A DNA stretch of 64,000 bases, from contig JBELJZ010000007.1 of assembly GCA_042089915.1 (NCBI GenBank), forward strand, positions 1-64,000, in the 5' to 3' direction. Source of the DNA: UBA8752 sp002172485 (GTDB lineage: Bacteria; Bacteroidota; Bacteroidia; Flavobacteriales_D; Sanyastnellaceae). Below the pieces are notes generated by a model, which saw only the letters and a program-made list of their open reading frames with translations, made no database searches and was not told the DNA's origin. The position numbers were made by a program, and so were the translations under genes. Below are positions 49,753 to 59,571 of this stretch, piece by piece (within the stretch, counting starts at the first letter, position 1; every line of letters begins with the position of its first letter).

Positions 49753-52503
49753 TCAACCAAGCTGGAAAATGGAATCAATGACGGCCTGATGGCGCTCGGC
49801 GTGCACCATTGGGCTTCCAGCAGCCGGGCTGGCGGATTCTGGCCGGGCGAAAAAGCGGGTCACGCCCGGTCCGAAGCGGTGCAAGTGCGCGAAGGCGCCC
49901 ATGTTGGACGGCTCTTCCTGCGCCCAGCACAGGGTGGCGCCCTCGTAGCGATCGAGGACGGCGCCTAGCTCGGCGGTGGGGAACGGGTACAGCTGCTCGA
50001 GTCGGACCAACGCGATGTGGTCCATCTCGCCGGCTTGCACCCGCTTCTTCCGCTCCTCGAGCAGGTCGTAGTAGAATTTGCCCGAGCACAGCACCACGTG
50101 CTTCACACTGTCCGCGGAGCTGCCGGCGCGCTGCGGGTCGTCGATCACCGCCTGGAACTTGCCTTCAGCGAGGTCGGCCATGGTGCTCACGGCATCCGGG
50201 TAACGGAGCAGTTTCTTAGGGGTGAACACCACCAACGGCTTCCGGAAGGGGCGCAACACCTGACGGCGCAGCAAATGGAAATGGTTGGCCGGCGTGGTGG
50301 GGTTGGCCACCTGCATGTTGTCCTGCGCACAGAGCTGCAGGTAGCGCTCCATGCGGCCGCTGGAGTGCTCGCTGCCCATGCCTTCATAGCCGTGCGGCAG
50401 AAAGAGGGTCAGGCCATTCGGAGCATTCCACTTGTCCTCCCCGGCGGAAAGGAATTGATCGATGATGATCTGCGCTCCATTGTTGAAGTCGCCGAACTGC
50501 GCCTCCCAGATGGTCAGGCCTTCGGGGGTACCGTATGCATAGCCGAAATCGAAACCCATCACCCCGTATTCACTGAGGTTGGAGTTGTAGATGGAGAGGC
50601 TCTCCTGGCCTTCTTCGAGGTGGTTCAATGGAATCCGCTCTTCCTCGGTGTCCTCGGTCTTCACCACGGCATGGCGGTGGCTGAAGGTGCCGCGCTCCAC
50701 GTCCTGGCCGCTGACCCGGACGGGATGTCCCTCCACCAGCAAGGTGCCGTATGCGAGCAATTCGCCGAGGCCCCAGTCCAGGCGGTCTTCCCCAATCATG
50801 GTCCGGCGATCCTTGAACAGCTTCATGACCTTCCGGAAGTACTTCTTGTCCTCATGCAGGCTGCACAGGGCATCTGCGAGGCGGCCCAGCCGCTCCCGGT
50901 CGAATCCGGTCCACACCTCCATGGCGTCGTCACCGGGCTGCTTCATCCGGTAGTCCTGCCACAGTCCGTCGAGGAAATTGGTCACGTGGATCTTCTCCGC
51001 CGACTTGGCCTGTTCCATGGCGGCGTCCAGCTTGTTCTCGACCTCGGCGCGCATCGCATCGGCGGCGTTGCGGTCCATCAGGCCCTCTGACTCGAGCTGC
51101 TGCAGGTAAATCTCACGGGCGTTGTAGTGCTGCTGGATCGCCTTGTACAGCTTGGGCTGGGTGAACTTGGGCTCATCGCCCTCGTTGTGTCCGTATTTCC
51201 GGTAGCCGAGCAGGTCGATGAAGACGTCCCGGTGCCAGCGCTGGCGGTATTCCAAGGCGATGCGCACCGCGGTCACCACCGCTTCGGCATCGTCCGCATT
51301 GACGTGGAACACCGGGCAGTGTGTGGCCTTGGCCACGTCCGTGCAATAGGTGCTGGATCGCGCGTCGAGGTAGTTCGTGGTGAAGCCGACCTGGTTGTTG
51401 ACCACGAGGTGAATCGTGCCCCCCGTGCGGTAGCCATCGAGCTGGGCCATCTGGACCACCTCGTACACCACGCCCTGTCCCGCCACGGCAGCGTCGCCGT
51501 GCACCAGGATGGGTACCACCGCATCCTCGGCGTGGTGTTCACGGTCAATCCGGGCACGGGCGATGCCCTCCACCACCGGGTCCACAGCCTCCAAATGGGA
51601 GGGGTTGGGCGCCAGCGTGATGTGGACCGGCTTGCCGGTGTCGGCCATGAGGTCCGTGCTGTAGCCCATGTGGTACTTCACGTCGCCGTCAAAGTCCTCC
51701 CCGTGATCGTAGGCCTTGCCCGCGAACTCCTCGAAAATGTCGGTGTACGGCTTGTTGAGGATGTGGGCCAAGGTGTTCAGGCGGCCGCGGTGGGCCATGC
51801 CGATGATGAACTCCTTGGCGCCCAACTCGGTGCCGCGCTCCACGATGGCGTCCAGCGCCGGGAGCATGCTTTCTCCCCCCTCCACGCTGAAGCGCTTCTG
51901 GCCCACGAATTTCTTCTGGAGAAACTCCTCGAACACCGTGGCCTGATTGAGCTTCTTGAAGATCTGCTTCTTCTCCTCCGCGCTCAGCACGGGACGGTTG
52001 GCGAGCTCAATGTGCTCCTTGAACCAGGTCCAACGCTCCGGCTCGCGGATGTACATGTACTCGATGCCAATGCTGTGGCAGTAGGTCTCCTCCAGGTGGG
52101 CGATGATGTCGCGCAGGGACGCCGGGCCGATGCCGACCTCACTGCCCGCTTCAAACACCGTGTCGAGGTCCGATTCCTCCAGCCCGAAGTGGGCGATGCT
52201 GAGGTCAGGGCGGTAATCACGGCGTTCCCGGACCGGATTGGTCTTGGTGAAGAGATGACCGCGGGTGCGGTAAGCATGAATCAAGTTGATTACCCGGAAT
52301 TCCTTGGGACCCATTGCGGCCCCAGACGACCCGGTGGAACCGCCCTCAAGGGCGTCCTCGCCATAGACGCGCTGGGCAAAGTCGAAACCGAGGAAAAAGT
52401 GCCGCCACGTCGGGTCTACCGAATTCGGGTCGGAGAGAAACTTCCGATACAGGGCCTCGATGGCGGCCGGCTCGGCGTTGCTCAGGTGTGAATGGAGGTC
52501 CAT
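49753..52503 (-). CDS. sucA: 2-oxoglutarate dehydrogenase E1
   Basis: Thiamine-diphosphate enzyme of 916 residues that decarboxylates 2-oxoglutarate in the TCA cycle. Motifs include the N-terminal NSVDPTWRHFFLGFDFAQ, GMAHRGRLNTLAHILNKPY, LVHGDAAVAGQGVVYEVVQM, the GHNEGDEPKFTQP region, FNNGAQIIIDQFLSAGEDKW and LPHGYEGMGSEHSSGRMERY. All are standard for SucA. The start at 52503 gives the usual N-terminus; TACCTTTG lies 19 bases upstream. First gene of sucA-odhB-rodA. Confidence 0.96.
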   Translation of the reverse strand: MDLHSHLSNAEPAAIEALYRKFLSDPNSVDPTWRHFFLGFDFAQRVYGEDALEGGSTGSSGAAMGPKEFRVINLIHAYRTRGHLFTKTNPVRERRDYRPDLSIAHFGLEESDLDTVFEAGSEVGIGPASLRDIIAHLEETYCHSIGIEYMYIREPERWTWFKEHIELANRPVLSAEEKKQIFKKLNQATVFEEFLQKKFVGQKRFSVEGGESMLPALDAIVERGTELGAKEFIIGMAHRGRLNTLAHILNKPYTDIFEEFAGKAYDHGEDFDGDVKYHMGYSTDLMADTGKPVHITLAPNPSHLEAVDPVVEGIARARIDREHHAEDAVVPILVHGDAAVAGQGVVYEVVQMAQLDGYRTGGTIHLVVNNQVGFTTNYLDARSSTYCTDVAKATHCPVFHVNADDAEAVVTAVRIALEYRQRWHRDVFIDLLGYRKYGHNEGDEPKFTQPKLYKAIQQHYNAREIYLQQLESEGLMDRNAADAMRAEVENKLDAAMEQAKSAEKIHVTNFLDGLWQDYRMKQPGDDAMEVWTGFDRERLGRLADALCSLHEDKKYFRKVMKLFKDRRTMIGEDRLDWGLGELLAYGTLLVEGHPVRVSGQDVERGTFSHRHAVVKTEDTEEERIPLNHLEEGQESLSIYNSNLSEYGVMGFDFGYAYGTPEGLTIWEAQFGDFNNGAQIIIDQFLSAGEDKWNAPNGLTLFLPHGYEGMGSEHSSGRMERYLQLCAQDNMQVANPTTPANHFHLLRRQVLRPFRKPLVVFTPKKLLRYPDAVSTMADLAEGKFQAVIDDPQRAGSSADSVKHVVLCSGKFYYDLLEERKKRVQAGEMDHIALVRLEQLYPFPTAELGAVLDRYEGATLCWAQEEPSNMGAFAHLHRFGPGVTRFFARPESASPAAGSPMVHAERHQAVIDSIFQLG

Positions 52504-52522
52504 TGATTCGCTGTGCGACCCA

Positions 52523-52530
52523 CAAAGGTA
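52523..52530 (-). promoter_or_regulatory. Putative -7 box (TACCTTTG) upstream of sucA
   Basis: Exact TAnnTTTG match on the minus strand, 19 bases before the sucA ATG. The trimer at the ideal -33 position is TGT, a poor match to TTG. Confidence 0.5.
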
Positions 52531-52593
52531 CACCGGGCATCCGGGCGGAACACCCGGTTGGGCCTCAGGTTGCCCACCATTGGAGCCGGTCTT

Positions 52594-53604
52594 TCAACTG
52601 AGGCGGGCAGTGACCATTTCGGCCACCCCGTGAAGCAGGGCCATGGCGGCGCCTGAGCCGGCCAGGGATTCGGGGCGCGCTGCCTTCATTCGGGCGAGCG
52701 CCCCTTCAGCCAGGGCCACCTGGCCGTCCATGGCATCGCGCAGTTCCACGTCGACCCCCAGTTGGCGGTAGAGGTCGAGGACCCGATCCACCTTGCCCTC
52801 ACGCTTCTGGCCGAGCTCGGACTGGAGTGCCTCGCGGTCGGCGCCCTGGGCCTTCTCTAAAGCGCGGATCAGCAAGAAGGTCTTCTTGTCGGCAAGGATG
52901 TCGCCACCGACCTGCTTTCCAAAATTCTCCGGGTTGCCGAAGGCGTCGAGGTAGTCGTCCTGAAGCTGGAAGGCCAAGCCGACGTGAAGGCCGAACTCAT
53001 ACAGCGCCTTGCGGGTGGCATTGTCCGCGCCAGCCGATCCGCCGCCCATGTCCAGAGCCGCTGCAAGCAGCACGGACGTCTTGAGCCGGATCATCTCCAT
53101 GTATTCCTCGAGGGCCACGGAATTCCGGGTTTCGAAGGCCATGTCCTGTTCCTGGCCTTCGCAGACTTCGAGGGCGGTGCGGTGGTACACCCGCAGCAAG
53201 GAGGGAAGGGGGGCGGCAGGGGCTTCAAGCAGGGCCTCACAGGCCATGACATGCAAGGCATCGCCCGACAAGATGGCCAAGTTGTCGTCCCACTTCTCGT
53301 GCACGGTGGCGTGGCCTCGGCGCAATGGCGCATCGTCCATGATGTCATCGTGCATCAGGGTGAAATTGTGGAAGAGCTCCACCGCCAAGGCCGCCGGCAG
53401 GGCCTGCTCCTTGCAGCCACCACACGCTTCGCAGGCCGCCATGACCAGCACGGGACGGAGCCGCTTGCCCCCAAGTGCCATCAAGTACCGGGCTGGAGCG
53501 TACAGCTCGGAGTCGGGATAGCGGGACAGAAATTCGGAACAACCCGATTCAAAGGCCTCCCGGTATTCGGCCATGGCCGTCTTGGCATCCAACGTATCCA
53601 TCAT
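52594..53604 (-). CDS. Polyprenyl diphosphate synthase
   Basis: Trans-prenyltransferase of 336 residues. It shows GGKRLRPVLVMAACEACGG, the first Asp-rich motif in LMHDDIMDDAPLRRGHATVH, and the second in FQLQDDYLDAFGNPENFGKQ. The chain length of the product cannot be read safely from the residues before the first motif, so farnesyl, geranylgeranyl or longer products are all possible. The gene overlaps the rmlA stop by one base (TGATG). Confidence 0.92.
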   Translation of the reverse strand: MMDTLDAKTAMAEYREAFESGCSEFLSRYPDSELYAPARYLMALGGKRLRPVLVMAACEACGGCKEQALPAALAVELFHNFTLMHDDIMDDAPLRRGHATVHEKWDDNLAILSGDALHVMACEALLEAPAAPLPSLLRVYHRTALEVCEGQEQDMAFETRNSVALEEYMEMIRLKTSVLLAAALDMGGGSAGADNATRKALYEFGLHVGLAFQLQDDYLDAFGNPENFGKQVGGDILADKKTFLLIRALEKAQGADREALQSELGQKREGKVDRVLDLYRQLGVDVELRDAMDGQVALAEGALARMKAARPESLAGSGAAMALLHGVAEMVTARLS

Positions 53605-54473
53605 CAGAGTCCGCGGTCGAGTTGCTCGTGGATGTATTGACCGTACCCGCTCTTGACGAGTTCATCGGCCAAGGCGCGCGCCTGCTCGGTGTCGATGAAG
53701 CCCATGCGCCAGGCGATCTCCTCGATGCACGCGATTTTGAGTCCTTGCCGCTCTTCGATGACCTGGACGTATTGGCTGGCTTGGGTGAGCGAGGTGAACG
53801 TCCCCGTATCCAGCCAGGCGGTGCCGCGGTCCAGCTTGGACACAAACAGCTCGCCCATCTCCAAGTAAGCACGGTTGACGTCGGTGATCTCGTATTCGCC
53901 ACGGGCACTGGGCTCGAGCTTCTTGGCAATCTCCACCACCCGGTTGTCATAGAAGTACAGGCCGGGAACCGCGAAATTCGACTTGGGCTGGGCCGGCTTC
54001 TCTTCAATGCTGAGCACGCGGTCTTCCTCGTCGAATTCGACCACCCCATAGCGTTCTGGATCGCTCACGTGGTAGGCATAGACCATGGCCCCCTCGACGT
54101 CCGTGTTGTCGCGGAGGATGCGGCCGAAGCCGCGGCCGTAGAAGATGTTGTCGCCCAGCACCAGAGCCACCTTGTCGTCGCCGATGAACTCCTCACCCAG
54201 GACGAAGGCCTGGGCCAACCCATTGGGCACCTTCTGCTCCACATAGGTGAAAGAACATCCCCATTGGCTGCCGTCGCCCAGCAAGCGCTGGAAGCCAGGT
54301 AGGTCGTGCGGGGTCGAGATGATCAGGATGTCCCGGATCCCGCTGATCATCAACGTGGACAAGGGATAGTAGATCATCGGCTTGTCGTAGATGGGCATCA
54401 ACTGCTTGCTGATGGCCTTCGTGATGGGATAGAGGCGGGTACCACTTCCGCCTGCGAGGACAATGCCTTTCAT
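53604..54473 (-). CDS. rmlA: Glucose-1-phosphate thymidylyltransferase
   Basis: First enzyme of dTDP-sugar synthesis. The 289-residue protein begins MKGIVLAGGSGTRLYPITKA, followed by SKQLMPIYDKPMIYYPLSTL, LVLGDNIFYGRGFGRIL, VEFDEEDRVLSIEEKPAQPK and GTAWLDTGTFTSLTQASQYV, all RmlA signatures. GACCTTTC, a weak -7 match, lies four bases before the ATG. It is not clustered with rfbD; the downstream partner is a polyprenyl synthase. Confidence 0.95.
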   Translation of the reverse strand: MKGIVLAGGSGTRLYPITKAISKQLMPIYDKPMIYYPLSTLMISGIRDILIISTPHDLPGFQRLLGDGSQWGCSFTYVEQKVPNGLAQAFVLGEEFIGDDKVALVLGDNIFYGRGFGRILRDNTDVEGAMVYAYHVSDPERYGVVEFDEEDRVLSIEEKPAQPKSNFAVPGLYFYDNRVVEIAKKLEPSARGEYEITDVNRAYLEMGELFVSKLDRGTAWLDTGTFTSLTQASQYVQVIEERQGLKIACIEEIAWRMGFIDTEQARALADELVKSGYGQYIHEQLDRGL

Positions 54474-54519
54474 GACGGAAAGGTCCGGCTTTGTGCCGGG
54501 GAAGGCAAACCCGTAGGCC

Positions 54520-56964
54520 TCAACCTCGGCTTCCGGGGTTGCCCACGTCGACGGAGAGCTCGTCGATGTCCACGTCGTCCTCTTCGTCGATGATCTCGAG
54601 CAAGGGCTCCCTGAAGGTCTGCGCGGTGATGTACCGCTCGAAGCCGAGCAGCATGGAGGGCAGCAGGACGAGGTTGGTCAGCATGGCCACCAGCAGCGTC
54701 GTGGAGACCAGAATGCCGAGCGCCCGCGTGCCTTCAAAGTCGGAGGCGAAGAACATCAGGAAGCCGAAGAACAGCACGATGCTCGTGTACATCATGGACA
54801 CGCCGGTCTCCCGGACGGCGAGCAGGACGGCCTCGCGCATGTTCCAGCCATGGAGGTCGAGTTCCTGCCGGTATTTGGCGAGCAGGTGGATGGTGTCGTC
54901 GACGGAAATGCCGAAGGCGATGCTGAAGACGAGCAGGGTGCTGGGTTTGAGCGCGATGCCGAAATATCCCATCACGGCCGCCGTGAAAATGAGCGGCACG
55001 AGGTTGGGCAACAGGCTGATGGCCACCATCCGCGCACTGCGGAAGAGAATGGACATCACCGTGGCGATGACGAGCACGGCGAGGGCCAGCGACACGAAGA
55101 GGTTCTTGACCAGATACGTTGTGCCCTCCACGAAAACGACGCTGGTGCCGGTCAAGATGACCTCGTGTTCTTCGGGCGGGAAGATGGAATCGATGCGCAG
55201 GCGGAGCCGCTCGGTCAGCGCCCCCATTTCCCGGGTGCCGATGTCCGCCACCTGGGCGGTGACCCGGACGGTGGTCTTGGCCGAGTCGACGAACCGGCCT
55301 CCCCCATCGATTCCGGATGTGGTGCCGGTGAGGTATGGCCCCATGAAGCTTTGCTCCCGGCGGGTGGGCAAGGAATACCGGGCGGGATTGCCGCGGAAGA
55401 AGCCCTGCTTGGCGAGCTTGAGTCCGTCGACGATGGACACCGAACGGGACAACTGGGGCTCTTCAGCCAGCACATTCTGCAGCCGCTCCACTTTTTTCAG
55501 GAAGGCCAATTGCGTCGCCCGACCCGGCTTGTCCGTGCGGACCACGACCTCGAATGGCATAACCCCGCCAAACCGATCCTCGAACCACGTCAGGTCAGTC
55601 AAGATGGCGTCTTCCTGGGGCAAATCGCCGGCGACGTTGCCCGTCACCCTCATCAGGGAGATGCCCAGCCCCCCCAGCAGGAGGACACCCAACGTGACCA
55701 CGTAGACGGCCTTGCGGTGGTGGCTCACGAGCCGCTCCAGCCGCTGCACGACGTGGTACACCCACCGGCGATCCAAGTGCCGGACGTGGCGGCGTTTGGG
55801 CGGAGGAAGCCAGCTGAAGACGGAGGGGATGATCAGCAGCGAAATGCAAAACATCGCCAGGATGTTGATGGAGGCAATGACCCCGAATTGCTGCAGCACG
55901 TCACTCGTGGTGAACATGAACGCCGCAAAGCCCAGCGCCGTGGTGGCATTGGTCATGAAGGTCGCGTTGCCCACCTTCTTCACCATTCGCGTGAGCGCCA
56001 GGCCCTTGTTGCCGTGCCGCTTGAATTCCGCGTGGTACTTGTTGAGCAGGTAAATGCAATTCGGAACCCCGATCACAATCATCAGCGGGGGAATCAATCC
56101 CATCAACGCCGTGAGCTTGTAATCGAAGAGGACAATGCTGCCGAGCGACCAGACCACGCCGGTTCCGACGACCAACATGCACACGGCCATCACCACCGCG
56201 TTGCGGAAGAAGAGCAGCAACAACAGCGCTGTCACCGTTGCTGCCAGCCCGATGAACAGCCCGAGTTCTCGCTTGATCTTGGTGGTGACTTCAGTGCGGA
56301 TGTACGGCAGTCCCGACACGTGGACGTTGATGCCCGTCTGGGCCTCGAAGCGTTCGACTTCCTCCACCAACAGCTCTACGCTGCGCCCCCGGTTCTCCGA
56401 ATTGAAGAGGGGCGCATTGACGTAGACCATCTGGATGGTGGCCCCGCCATCGGTGTGCAGGAACCCTTCGTAAAACGGCAGGCTCCGCAGGCGGGCCAGT
56501 GTGCTGTCCAGCGTCTTCTGGTCCTGCGGCTTCTTCGCGAAGACAGGCTCCATGACGAACGACTTCGGGTTGTCTTGCCGCACGAGTTCAACGGCGGTTG
56601 CAAAACCAAAGACGCTGTCGACCACATTCACCTCCCAAAACGTGCCATCCGGCCGGAGGCTGTCGACCGGAACCTGCACGGCGCGCAACGTGGAATCGAG
56701 GTCCCACCAAGCCTGGAAAACGGACAGGCTGTCGAGGCGACCGTCCTCCACACCCAGCGCGACGACGTTGCCCTCTTCCCCGAACTGCTCCAGGAAGGAT
56801 TCATAGGCCTCGAGGGTGGGGTCGTCTTCGGGGAGGAGCCCACCGAACTTGTAACGGATGCCCAGCTCGTCAATCCGCAGGGCCATGCCGACCGTGATGG
56901 CGGCCAGCACCAACAGGATGGGCAGGCGGCCGCGAAGGATGAACGTTGCGAGTCGGGTCCACAT
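54520..56964 (-). CDS. RND-superfamily exporter (MMPL-type)
   Basis: Large membrane transporter of about 814 residues. Two repeats are visible, each with one helix, a periplasmic domain and a cluster of five helices. The first cluster contains GLFIGLAATVTALLLLLFFR and GLIPPLMIVIGVPNCIYLLN; the second has LLPNLVPLIFTAAVMGYFGI and VFSIAFGISVDDTIHLLAKY, where ISVDDTIH is the proton-relay region of MMPL/hopanoid-type RND proteins. Substrate unknown; lipids or hopanoid-like molecules are typical. The C-terminal tail is very acidic (IDEEDDVDIDELSVDVG). Start taken at 56964 (MWTRLATF); divergent to lpd. Confidence 0.85.
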   Translation of the reverse strand: MWTRLATFILRGRLPILLVLAAITVGMALRIDELGIRYKFGGLLPEDDPTLEAYESFLEQFGEEGNVVALGVEDGRLDSLSVFQAWWDLDSTLRAVQVPVDSLRPDGTFWEVNVVDSVFGFATAVELVRQDNPKSFVMEPVFAKKPQDQKTLDSTLARLRSLPFYEGFLHTDGGATIQMVYVNAPLFNSENRGRSVELLVEEVERFEAQTGINVHVSGLPYIRTEVTTKIKRELGLFIGLAATVTALLLLLFFRNAVVMAVCMLVVGTGVVWSLGSIVLFDYKLTALMGLIPPLMIVIGVPNCIYLLNKYHAEFKRHGNKGLALTRMVKKVGNATFMTNATTALGFAAFMFTTSDVLQQFGVIASINILAMFCISLLIIPSVFSWLPPPKRRHVRHLDRRWVYHVVQRLERLVSHHRKAVYVVTLGVLLLGGLGISLMRVTGNVAGDLPQEDAILTDLTWFEDRFGGVMPFEVVVRTDKPGRATQLAFLKKVERLQNVLAEEPQLSRSVSIVDGLKLAKQGFFRGNPARYSLPTRREQSFMGPYLTGTTSGIDGGGRFVDSAKTTVRVTAQVADIGTREMGALTERLRLRIDSIFPPEEHEVILTGTSVVFVEGTTYLVKNLFVSLALAVLVIATVMSILFRSARMVAISLLPNLVPLIFTAAVMGYFGIALKPSTLLVFSIAFGISVDDTIHLLAKYRQELDLHGWNMREAVLLAVRETGVSMMYTSIVLFFGFLMFFASDFEGTRALGILVSTTLLVAMLTNLVLLPSMLLGFERYITAQTFREPLLEIIDEEDDVDIDELSVDVGNPGSRG

Positions 56965-57067
56965 GGGCAGCCGGCAAAGGAACGAAGGCGAGCGCGAATC
57001 TATGGTGCCCACCCCGAAGGCCGGGATTACCTTCGCATCTCATTCGTTCGCAACACCCTGCATTCTC

Positions 57068-58471
57068 ATGAACCAGTTCGATCTCGTGGTCATCGGCGCC
57101 GGCCCCGGCGGTTACGTGGCCGCCATCCGCGGCGCCCAGCTTGGATACAAGACGGCCCTCATCGAAAAGCGCGGCACCCTCGGCGGCACCTGCCTCAACG
57201 TGGGCTGCATTCCCTCCAAGGCCCTGCTCGACAGCTCGGAGCATTTCCTCAAAGCCAAGAAGGAATTTGACATCCATGGCATCCAGGTGTCGGACCTCGG
57301 GATTGATTTCCCCCGGATGATCGCCCGCAAGCAAGAGGTGGTCGACCAAACCGTCGCCGGCGTGGACTACCTGATGGAAAAGAACGGCATCACCGTGCTC
57401 AACGGATTTGGCTCCTTTGTCGACGCGCACACCTTGGAGGTCAAGCAAGAAGGTGGAAAGGCCGAGCAAATCATGGCGGACCGCATTCTCATCGCCACCG
57501 GCAGCGAGCCGGCCAGCCTGCCGTTCATCCAACTGGACGGAGAGCGCATCATCACCTCCACGGAGGCGCTCGAACTGCCCGCCCTGCCCGAACGCATGGT
57601 CATCATCGGCGGTGGCGTCATCGGACTCGAGCTCGGCTCGGTCTACGCCCGCCTCGGCACCGAGGTCCATGTGGTCGAGTACCAGAATGCCATCATCCCC
57701 ACCATGGACCGCACCATGGGCAAGGAGCTCCAGCGCGCCATGAAGAAAATCGGCGTCAAGTTCCACCTCAGCCATGGCGTAAAAGAGGCAGTCAATGCCG
57801 GTGACAAGGTCATCGTCAAGGCCGACAACAAGAAGGGCGAGGAGGTGACTTGGGAAGCGGATTACTGCCTTGTCGCAGTGGGCCGCAAGCCGTACACCGA
57901 AGGGTTGGGTCTCGACAAGGCCGGCATCGCCCTCGACGACAGGGGACGCGTAGAAGTGGATGGCCACCTGCGCACCGCCCACCCGCACATCTACGCCATT
58001 GGCGACGTCGTGAAGGGCGCGATGCTCGCCCACAAGGCCGAGGAGGAAGGCATCTACGCCGTCGAGCACATGGCCGGACAGAAGCCGCACCTCGACCACA
58101 ACCTCATCCCCGGCGTGGTCTACACGTGGCCGGAAGTGGCCTCCGTGGGCCAGACCGAGGAGCAACTCAAGGCCGACGGAATCGCCTACAAGACAGGCAG
58201 CTTCCCGTTCAAGGCGTCCGGCCGTGCCCGCGCCTCCATGGATACGGACGGCGTGGTCAAGGTCCTCGCCCACCAGGAGACCGACGAGGTTCTGGGCGTG
58301 CACATCTGCGGCCCCCGCGCTGCGGACATGATTGCCGAGGCCGTGGTGGCGATGGAATACCGCGCTTCCGCCGAGGACATTGCCCGCATGAGCCATGCGC
58401 ACCCCACGTTCACCGAGGCTGTCAAGGAGGCCGCCCTGGCGGCCACCGGCGACCGCGCGCTGCACATCTGA
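57068..58471 (+). CDS. lpd: Dihydrolipoyl dehydrogenase
   Basis: E3 flavoenzyme that reoxidises the lipoyl groups of 2-oxo-acid dehydrogenases and the glycine system. The 467-residue protein starts MNQFDLVVIGAGPGGYVAAI, has the redox disulfide in GGTCLNVGCIPSKALL, the NAD site IIGGGVIGLELGSVYARLG, and the C-terminal HAHPTFTEAVKEAAL with the catalytic His-Glu pair. TACCTTCG occurs at 57028-57035, 32 bases before the ATG. It probably serves the sucA-odhB complex encoded about 5 kb away. Confidence 0.96.
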   Translation: MNQFDLVVIGAGPGGYVAAIRGAQLGYKTALIEKRGTLGGTCLNVGCIPSKALLDSSEHFLKAKKEFDIHGIQVSDLGIDFPRMIARKQEVVDQTVAGVDYLMEKNGITVLNGFGSFVDAHTLEVKQEGGKAEQIMADRILIATGSEPASLPFIQLDGERIITSTEALELPALPERMVIIGGGVIGLELGSVYARLGTEVHVVEYQNAIIPTMDRTMGKELQRAMKKIGVKFHLSHGVKEAVNAGDKVIVKADNKKGEEVTWEADYCLVAVGRKPYTEGLGLDKAGIALDDRGRVEVDGHLRTAHPHIYAIGDVVKGAMLAHKAEEEGIYAVEHMAGQKPHLDHNLIPGVVYTWPEVASVGQTEEQLKADGIAYKTGSFPFKASGRARASMDTDGVVKVLAHQETDEVLGVHICGPRAADMIAEAVVAMEYRASAEDIARMSHAHPTFTEAVKEAALAATGDRALHI

Positions 58472-58534
58472 GCCGGACAGCGAACCCGGTCGCGGCGGGG
58501 TTGTTCCCAATGCGACACCGCACCAGCACACACG

Positions 58535-59569
58535 ATGAAGACCGGCATCCTTCTCATCAACCTCGGCACCCCGGACAACCCCGGACCTGGCGCCGTGGGA
58601 CGCTATCTCACGGAATTCCTTTCCGACGGGCGCGTCATTGACATTCCCTGGCTGCCCCGCCAGATTCTCGTGCGCGGCATCATTTCCCCGCTGCGCCGCT
58701 TTCGGAGTTCGCGGGAGTACAAGAAGGTCTGGACCGACGAAGGGTCGCCGCTGCTGCTTCACGGCCAAGAGCTGACCCGCAAGGTGGCCGCCCGCTGCAC
58801 CGCCTTGGCGGAACAGCATCCGGAATTGGGGGAGCTGCATGTGCACTTCGCGATGCGCTATCAGAATCCCGGGATGCCCAAGGTGCTCGAAGAGATGCGC
58901 CAATGCGGCTATGACCGCATCGTCATCCTGCCCCTCTATGCGCAGTACGCGTCGGCCACCACGGGCAGCACGCTCGAAGAGGCCATGCGACTCATCTCCA
59001 AGTGGTACGTGATCCCGGAAGTCCGGATGATCAGCCAATACTGGGACGACGAGGGCTACCTCTCCTGCTTCGAGGCGCGGGCGCGGAAGTTCGACCTCGA
59101 CAGCTACGACCACATCCTGTTCAGCTACCACGGCGTACCGACGCGGCAGGTGGACAAGGTCTACGAGGACCGGCGCTGTGCGAACCACAGCTGCGAGTCG
59201 GAGATCAACGAGGAAAACAAGTTCTGCTACAAGGCCACGTGTTACGCGACGACGCGGGCATTGGTCGAACGGCTGGGCATTCCCGAAGACCGCTACACCG
59301 TGGCCTTCCAGAGCCGGCTCGACAAGAAGTGGCTGACGCCTTTCAGCGACAAGGTCGTGGAGGAGCGGGCCAAGGCCGGGGACAAGCGCCTGCTCGTGTT
59401 CTCCCCCGCTTTTGTGGCCGACTGTCTGGAAACCACCGTGGAGATTGGTGAGGAATACGTCGAAATCTTCGAAGAAGACGGCGGTGAGCACCTGGACCTG
59501 GTGCCGAGCCTCAATGCAAAAGACGATTGGGCCGATGCAGTGACCCATCTGATCCGGCGCCATCTTTGA
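58535..59569 (+). CDS. hemH: Ferrochelatase
   Basis: Inserts iron into protoporphyrin IX. The 344-residue protein has LLINLGTPDNPGPGAVGRYL, the substrate region IVILPLYAQYASATTGSTLE, and the catalytic His in ILFSYHGVPTRQV; VAFQSRLDKKWLTPFSDKVV and VFSPAFVADCLETTVEIGEE complete the family pattern. Cysteines in RRCANHSCESEINEENKFCY suggest an iron-sulfur or metal cluster loop, more extended than in enteric enzymes. pabB follows after two bases. Confidence 0.94.
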   Translation: MKTGILLINLGTPDNPGPGAVGRYLTEFLSDGRVIDIPWLPRQILVRGIISPLRRFRSSREYKKVWTDEGSPLLLHGQELTRKVAARCTALAEQHPELGELHVHFAMRYQNPGMPKVLEEMRQCGYDRIVILPLYAQYASATTGSTLEEAMRLISKWYVIPEVRMISQYWDDEGYLSCFEARARKFDLDSYDHILFSYHGVPTRQVDKVYEDRRCANHSCESEINEENKFCYKATCYATTRALVERLGIPEDRYTVAFQSRLDKKWLTPFSDKVVEERAKAGDKRLLVFSPAFVADCLETTVEIGEEYVEIFEEDGGEHLDLVPSLNAKDDWADAVTHLIRRHL

Positions 59570-59571
59570 GG

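Noticed and set aside
58483..58505. AACCC/GGGTT hairpin between lpd and hemH as terminator
   Set aside because: Five-base stem followed by GTTCCC rather than a T-run.
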